From Planctomycetota bacterium (GTDB taxonomy: Bacteria > Planctomycetota > MHYJ01 > WSZJ01 > JACPWG01), in contig JACPWG010000081.1 of the NCBI GenBank assembly GCA_016197205.1, positions 124,001-188,000 of the forward strand: a stretch of DNA of 64,000 bases, in the 5' to 3' direction. The translations under genes and the position numbers were made by a program. Shown piece by piece: positions 59,672 to 64,000 of this stretch (its first letter is position 1; every line of letters starts with the position of its first letter). The notes beneath the pieces were generated by a model. It saw only the letters and a list, made by a program, of their open reading frames with translations. It had not been told where the DNA came from and made no database searches.

Positions 59672-60661
59672 ATGTCCGCCGCCGCCGTCTCCCGACGAAG
59701 CGTGAGCTCGCTCTGCTTCCGTCTGTCGCTCCTGGTCGCGGGCTTCGCCTTCATCTCCCACCTGATCGCCGTGGGCTTCGACCCCGTGGCGTTCGTCCAG
59801 ATCGCGTGGTGGAAGCATCAGGTCCGGACCAGCGACCGCGCGGCCCGAACCGACGCCTTGCGCGACCTCGGCAACACCGGCAACACCGCCGTGCTGCCGT
59901 TCCTTCTGGACGCCATGCACAAGGACGACTTCAACGACCCCTCGAATTGGCGTGCCTCCTTCGCCGTCATGCGCTTCGACGCGGAGGCCGTCCCCTACCT
60001 CGACCGCGCGATCGAGGACGAGGACCCGAATCTGCGCAAGCTGGCCATCCTCATGCTCGTGGCCCTGCGGATGAACCAGGCCGGGCCGTTTCTCCGGAAG
60101 GGGATCCGGAGCCCGGACCCGGAGGTCCGCAAATGGACGCTCCTTGCGGCCCTCAACCGGGGACTCGCGTTCAGCGTCCGCCGCGACCTCGCGATCGGGT
60201 CGTTCGAAGACCCGGACCCGGGCGTGCGCGCGGCCGCGTTCACCTGCGTGCGGGACCGGCGGGATGCGGACTGCCTCGCGCTCCTGCAACGCTCGGCCGG
60301 GCAGGACAACCTCACGACGAGGTCCTCCGCGGAAGTGATCCTGGCCCAGCTCGGCTACAAGGAGAACATCCCCCGCGTGATCGCCTACATCGGCGCCACG
60401 AACCCGCACGAGCTGCATCACGAACCCGTCGGTCAATACGCCGCCCAGTGGCTCGTACGCTTCATTCGCTTCATTCGGACCCGGGACAACTCCTCCGAGC
60501 TGCTGCCCCTGCTCGCCCAGACGAGGCGCGTGGCGGACGGGGAGGCGACGCCTCCCGAGCTCACCGCGACGGGGGAGCAGTGGAAGGCATGGTGGGAGCA
60601 GAACAGCGAGCAATTGAGCTGGAACGAAAGGGACGGCTGGCTCCTGGCGAGACGGGAATGA
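59672..60661 (+). CDS. Membrane-anchored HEAT-repeat protein
   Basis: 329 residues from the ATG at 59672 (GGAG upstream). A hydrophobic anchor lies at about 15-40. HEAT-like helical pairs follow: AARTDALRDLGNTGNTAVLP, AVPYLDRAIEDEDPNLRKLA, RSPDPEVRKWTLLAALNRGL, SFEDPDPGVRAAAFTCVRDR. The C-terminus has WKAWWEQNSEQLSW, similar to the CRAWWERNRADF segment in the HEAT protein at 41.1 kb, so the two may be related. It overlaps the Nudix gene (ATGA). The role is unknown; it is probably a scaffold. Confidence 0.78.
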   Translation: MSAAAVSRRSVSSLCFRLSLLVAGFAFISHLIAVGFDPVAFVQIAWWKHQVRTSDRAARTDALRDLGNTGNTAVLPFLLDAMHKDDFNDPSNWRASFAVMRFDAEAVPYLDRAIEDEDPNLRKLAILMLVALRMNQAGPFLRKGIRSPDPEVRKWTLLAALNRGLAFSVRRDLAIGSFEDPDPGVRAAAFTCVRDRRDADCLALLQRSAGQDNLTTRSSAEVILAQLGYKENIPRVIAYIGATNPHELHHEPVGQYAAQWLVRFIRFIRTRDNSSELLPLLAQTRRVADGEATPPELTATGEQWKAWWEQNSEQLSWNERDGWLLARRE

Positions 60662-61260
60662 GCGCGCGTTCCCCTTGGATCGAGGGGCTGCGGCTCGCGC
60701 TCGGCGGCCGGGCCCGGCGCGAGCTGCCCGCGGGCGGATGGAAGCCCGCGGCCGTGCTCGTCCCCCTGCTCCGCCGTCATGGGACGGAGAGCCTCCTGCT
60801 CACGCGGCGCAGCGAAGAGGTGGCCACCCACCGTGGACAAGTCTGTTTCCCCGGCGGTCGCCGGGACCCGCGTGATCGCGACCTCGCGGAGACGGCGCTA
60901 CGCGAGGCGAAGGAAGAGCTGGGGATCCCGGCCGCCGCGGTCGACCTCCTCGGCGCGCTGGACGATTGTCGGACCCTGACCTCGTCCTTCCTGATCACGC
61001 CCTTCGTCGGCTACCTCCCGGAGGATCTGCCGCTGTCCCCTCGACGGGAAGAGGTCGCCGAAGTGCTGGAGATCCCGCTCGGCGCACTCCTGGCGACGGG
61101 GGCCCGCACGGAGGAAGTGCGACGCGTGGGGGGAGCCTGGCTCCCGCTCGAGGTGTACGTCTGGCGCGAAGCCCGCATCTGGGGCGCGACCGCCCGGATC
61201 CTGGGGCAGCTCCTGCCCTTGGTCCGTTCGCTCTCCGTACCGCCCCACGCAATTGGGTGA
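60658..61260 (+). CDS. nudL: Nudix hydrolase of the coenzyme A diphosphatase type, C-terminus supplied by a mobile element
   Basis: 200 residues. HRGQVCFPGGRRDP and the Nudix box (G-x5-E-x7-REAKEELGI) are intact, as is ITPFVGYLP. The UPF0035-like context (LTRRSEEVATHRGQVCFPGG) marks CoA diphosphatase NudL, which cleaves CoA to phosphopantetheine and adenosine 3',5'-bisphosphate. The last seven residues VPPHAIG and the TGA stop come from the first 24 bases of a family B element at 61237. The original C-terminus was thus replaced, probably without harm since the domain is complete. It is coupled to the HEAT gene. Confidence 0.87.
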   Translation: MSARSPWIEGLRLALGGRARRELPAGGWKPAAVLVPLLRRHGTESLLLTRRSEEVATHRGQVCFPGGRRDPRDRDLAETALREAKEELGIPAAAVDLLGALDDCRTLTSSFLITPFVGYLPEDLPLSPRREEVAEVLEIPLGALLATGARTEEVRRVGGAWLPLEVYVWREARIWGATARILGQLLPLVRSLSVPPHAIG

Positions 61261-61400
61261 CCAATTCTCTCGGCGATTTTGGCCGCCCGCGTCGTTGCGC
61301 TCGCTCGCCGTAGTGCTCAGTGACTACGCCTCGCTCGCGCGCCTAGCGGGCGGCCAAACTTGCCTTCGCCTATGGGTCACCGACTTCCGTGGAGCGGTAC
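61237..61400. mobile_element. Family B MITE-like element, 164 bp, copy 4
   Basis: Same orientation as copy 3. It has flanks TCC (61234-61236) and TCA (61401-61403). It begins within the coding frame of the Nudix gene and provides its stop codon at 61258-61260. Confidence 0.85.
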
Positions 61401-61686
61401 TCAGAGCATTTCCGTTGACAAGGCGGCGAGCGCAACTTAGATTAGAAAGTTTGCGGCCGGAATCGGGACGACCTGGCCGGCCGACCCCTTCCCGGGGCCC
61501 GGCGTCACAACGCGCTTCGCCCCTGGCCGGCGGCGTCAAGACCGGGTGGCTCCCTTCCCGGTTTCGATCCGCGTCGTCACCGGAAGCCGTTCGCCCCGGC
61601 CTCCAGCATCGCCCAGCCAAGCAGTTTTCCCGCGGCCCTTGCGTCGTCGGCGCGGGGGCCGAGGCTTCGTCGCGTCGGGGAAGCCC
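61401..61686. other. Intergenic gap upstream of the MetE-like gene
   Basis: About 290 bp. No gene or repeat beyond the end of family B is evident. AGAGCATTTCCGTTGACAAG (61403 on) has a TTGACA box, but no matching -10 is clear. Confidence 0.35.
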
Positions 61687-62748
61687 ATGTCCTTCCACCC
61701 TGCGGGCTCCATCACGGGCATCGGCAGCCTTCCCCATCGGGGCGCCGCCGAGGCCGTGGAATGGGTGTTCCGGAACACGCCGGACCTGCCCTTCTGGCCC
61801 CAGCTCCCCGCTTCGCCCGGGGGCAGGGACATGGTGGGCCAATTCCAGACCGGCTTTCCCGGCCTCGTGAACCCCGCCGGCCCCCCGCTCGTGAACAACG
61901 ATTCGGCGGGCTTCCGGGAGGGGTGCGAGCGGCTCGGGGCGGACCTGGCCGCCGGCAACCTCGACCCGTACGGCTTCACCCCCGACGAAGCCCCGGGCTG
62001 GTTCGCGTTCGTCGCCCGGTTCTCCGGCGCCGGGCGCACCACCCGCTTCGTCAAGGGGCAAGTCACCGGTCCCGCCACGCTGAGCACCAGCTTCGCGAAC
62101 AAGAACCGCGTCTCCATGTTCGTGACCGCGGACGCGTTCGAGGCCGCCGTGCAATGGGTGACCTTGAAGGGGCTGTGGCAGATCCGGGAACTCCTCCGTC
62201 TGGGCGCGACGCCGGTCCTCTTCCTCGACGAGCCGATCCTGGATCCCGTGTTGGGCGGCTACTCGCGGACGGCGGAGGAACGGGGGCTGGCCGGGCTCCG
62301 CCGCGTCCTCGCCTCCTGGCGCGCCGCGGGCGCCGTGGCCGGGCTGCACGTCTGCCCCCAGGTGCGCTGGAAGCCGCTCTTCGAACTGGGCGCCGACGTG
62401 TTGAGTTTTGATGCGGCGCAGTACCTCGAGGACTTCCTGCAGGAGCTCGACGCGGTACGAAACTTTTTTCGGGCGGGCGGCGTGGTGGCCTGGGGCGTGA
62501 TCCCTACCCATTCGCCGACGTGCGAGCTGGAGCCGACGGCGGCCCGACGGCAGCTCGACGACGCGCTCGGCCGCATTGCGGACCCGACCCTGGCGCGGGA
62601 ACAGCTCCTTCGGCAGTCGCTCTTCACGCCCGCGTGCGGGACCGGCGGGCTCGAGCTGCACCGGAGCGAAGCGGTTTTTCAAGCGCTCAAGGCGGTCGCG
62701 CGCTCCTACGTCGAAGCGGCGGAACCTTTGCCGGCGCTCCCTCACTGA
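61687..62748 (+). CDS. MetE/UROD-fold protein, methionine synthase II-like
   Basis: 353 residues from the ATG at 61687. The core is the C-terminal-type barrel of cobalamin-independent methionine synthase: GITGIGSLPHR at the start, VKGQVTGPATLS, LFLDEPIL, then GLHVCPQV (His and Cys of the zinc site) and TPACGTGGLE with a third ligand Cys. It lacks the N-terminal half of MetE, as do many single-barrel 'MetE-like' proteins in anaerobes. These may transfer a methyl group to homocysteine from a corrinoid protein or another donor. The immediate neighbour is a methyltransferase gene in the same direction. Confidence 0.85.
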   Translation: MSFHPAGSITGIGSLPHRGAAEAVEWVFRNTPDLPFWPQLPASPGGRDMVGQFQTGFPGLVNPAGPPLVNNDSAGFREGCERLGADLAAGNLDPYGFTPDEAPGWFAFVARFSGAGRTTRFVKGQVTGPATLSTSFANKNRVSMFVTADAFEAAVQWVTLKGLWQIRELLRLGATPVLFLDEPILDPVLGGYSRTAEERGLAGLRRVLASWRAAGAVAGLHVCPQVRWKPLFELGADVLSFDAAQYLEDFLQELDAVRNFFRAGGVVAWGVIPTHSPTCELEPTAARRQLDDALGRIADPTLAREQLLRQSLFTPACGTGGLELHRSEAVFQALKAVARSYVEAAEPLPALPH

Positions 62749-62764
62749 CGAAGGGCCTGGCCGC

Positions 62765-63550
62765 ATGCCGGACGAGCCGAGCGGGAGCTCGCCCCGAGCT
62801 CCCCGCGATCCCCCCGTCCCCTCCCCCTGTCCCCCCCTCTCCCGCCCCGCCGGTCCCGAACCGGCGCCTGGGTCGGCTGCGCCCACGGCCACGGCCGCCT
62901 CCCGCCGAACGCCGGGGGCCGACGTGTCCGCGCCGGGTACCTGGGAAGGCTGGTACCGCACCGGGGAAGACGGCTGGGACAAGGGGGCCGTCGCCCCTCC
63001 CCTGGCCCGGCTCGCGGCCGAGGGCGTCCTGGCCCCGTGCCGGCTGGCGGTCCTCGGGTGCGGGCGGGGACACGACGCGCTCCATTTCGCCCGGCTCGGT
63101 TTCGACGTCACGGCCGTGGATTTCGCCGAGACCGCCTGTCGCGAAGCGCGGTCGAGGGCGGCCGCGAGCGGCCTCGCGCTGACGGTCCTCCAGCGCGACG
63201 TCTTCACCCTCGCCCCCGCATACGAAGGAACCTTCGACGCGGTCCTGGAGCACACCTGCTTTTGCGCGATCGACCCGAGCCGCCGGCCCGACTATGCCCG
63301 CGTCGTGGCGGCGCTCTTGCGCCCGCGCGGCCTCCACTTCGGACTTTTTTTTCGTCCCTTGGAGCCCGGCAACCCGCCGTTCACCACCGACGAGGAAGAA
63401 GTCAGACGGCTGTTCCGTGCGGGGTTCGAGTTGCTCCGCCTGGAGGTGCCGCCCGACTCGTTTGAGCCGCGGCGCGGCCGGGAGCTCCTGTTCGTGTTCC
63501 GTCGACGCGAGGGGCTGCACCGTCCGGCCGACTCCGGCCAAGGCACTTGA
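62765..63550 (+). CDS. SAM-dependent methyltransferase, TPMT-like
   Basis: 261 residues from the ATG at 62765. About 55 Pro/Ala/Ser-rich residues precede the domain. GTWEGWYRTGEDGWDKGAVAP, LAVLGCGRGHDALHFARLGF and VTAVDFAETACREARSRA are features of thiopurine S-methyltransferase-like proteins; the SAM motif I is LGCGRG. VLEHTCFCAIDPSRRPDYARV and LFFRPLEPGNPPFTTDEEEV follow, also typical. It probably methylates a small thiol, selenol or halide. The disordered N-terminal extension is odd. It follows the MetE-like gene by 16 bp. Confidence 0.86.
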   Translation: MPDEPSGSSPRAPRDPPVPSPCPPLSRPAGPEPAPGSAAPTATAASRRTPGADVSAPGTWEGWYRTGEDGWDKGAVAPPLARLAAEGVLAPCRLAVLGCGRGHDALHFARLGFDVTAVDFAETACREARSRAAASGLALTVLQRDVFTLAPAYEGTFDAVLEHTCFCAIDPSRRPDYARVVAALLRPRGLHFGLFFRPLEPGNPPFTTDEEEVRRLFRAGFELLRLEVPPDSFEPRRGRELLFVFRRREGLHRPADSGQGT

Positions 63551-64000
63551 CAGGGCCCGAGTTCGGGGCTATGCTATTCCCCCTGGTAGGGGAGAGGGCC
63601 GGGGTGTGCGGTGCTACGAGCGTCGCGCCCGTGTCCGGGTTCGGTTGCGGTTAGCGCCCGCGCAAAAATAACTGCGCAGATTCGGACCTCGAGGCTCCTG
63701 GGGGCGCGGCCCTCTGGGCCGCGCCCCCAGGCATCGGTCGATCCACGGAAATGTAAAGTAATTCTTGCGCGGGCGGTTACCCGCGTCAGGAGCCGAGGCC
63801 GACTGCGGGGCATCGCGGGCCCCACGCGTACTTCGATCGTCGAGGGGCTTGTTCTCCTGCGGACATTTTTTCCCGCGTTCGGGGACTTCTAGACGCGAAG
63901 GACGGGAAACACGCGAACTCGGCGAAGACGATTGCTCTTCGTGGCCTTCGGCAGTCGCGCGTGATTCCTGCCCCGTCGGGCCGCCGGGACACCGCGCATC
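63551..64000. other. Terminal intergenic region
   Basis: It contains family E sequence split by a family D element (63654-63776). The remainder up to the window end shows no supported gene. Confidence 0.5.
63654..63776. mobile_element. Family D element, 123 bp, copy 2
   Basis: Inverted relative to copy 1 at 39003. It starts GCGCCCGCGCAAAAATAACT and ends in ATTCTTGCGCGGGCG. TTA flanks it (63651-63653 and 63777-63779). The family E sequence around it matches the uninterrupted stretch at 136-180, so a filled and an empty site are both in the window. Confidence 0.82.

Noticed and set aside
1..64000. tRNA or rRNA genes
   Set aside because: I saw no stretch with a TTC-loop core and matching acceptor arms, and no rRNA-like conserved words. 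A tRNAscan run would settle this.

Overview
The window is very GC-rich chromosomal DNA with strong G/C bias at third codon positions. It has short operons, unusually repeat-rich intergenic regions, and no rRNA, tRNA, CRISPR array, phage or transposase gene that I could recognise. The mix of genes (Ser/Thr kinase fused to TPRs, HEAT and TPR membrane proteins, DUF4058 and Uma2 nuclease-fold proteins, CHAT/TIR proteins, class I benzoyl-CoA reductase, phosphonate biosynthesis, a probable selenoprotein) suggests a metabolically versatile, at least partly anaerobic bacterium. Planctomycetota or a similar deep-branching group is my best guess, with low confidence.

Layout. 0.1-3.9 kb: a minus-strand operon of a gluzincin metalloprotease, a ComEC-type metallo-beta-lactamase-fold protein and a small membrane protein. 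4.3-8.8 kb: a minus-strand operon colinear with bzdNOPQ (ATP-dependent benzoyl-CoA reductase), preceded by a DUF1858 protein and a perfect palindrome. 9-12 kb: a decayed duplicate of a DUF885 peptidase gene, a zinc-ribbon protein and the intact DUF885 gene. 12.8-21.8 kb: a phosphonate locus with a PEP-mutase-like protein fused to a nucleotidyltransferase, a two-gene phosphonopyruvate decarboxylase, 2-aminoethylphosphonate transaminase, a second nucleotidyltransferase, a CDP-alcohol phosphatidyltransferase and a PhnA-like hydrolase; together they could make CDP-aminoethylphosphonate and a phosphonolipid. 21.9-27.5 kb: a putative immune/cell-death module made of a COR-tail-TIR protein and a 1196-residue TIR-SLOG-macro-like-CHAT protein. 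27.9-33.8 kb: a degenerate archaemetzincin, a BtuF-like protein, aldehyde dehydrogenase, enoyl-CoA hydratase, a 35-residue membrane peptide and a Rieske ferredoxin. 34-38.9 kb: M1 peptidase, TPR protein, RuvX, an Rpn-type C-terminal fragment and a thioredoxin-fold protein with an in-frame UGA at the first active-site cysteine followed by a SECIS-like hairpin. 39.6-50 kb: an FHA/HD-GYP protein, a HEAT protein with a Ser/Thr kinase, and a GntR-ABC transporter operon with a clear promoter/operator. 50-63.6 kb: DinB and RND genes, epoxide hydrolase, membrane phosphodiesterase, a radical SAM gene inside a long inverted repeat, HEAT protein with Nudix hydrolase, MetE-like protein and a TPMT-like methyltransferase.

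The intergenic regions carry several families of short non-autonomous elements with terminal inverted repeats (here named A to F). Families B (164 bp), C (about 254 bp) and D (123-145 bp) are flanked by 3-bp duplications that mostly fit TNA. For B and D a related unoccupied site also lies in the window. One B copy supplies the last seven codons and the stop of the Nudix gene. The elements lack transposases here, so they were probably mobilised in trans.
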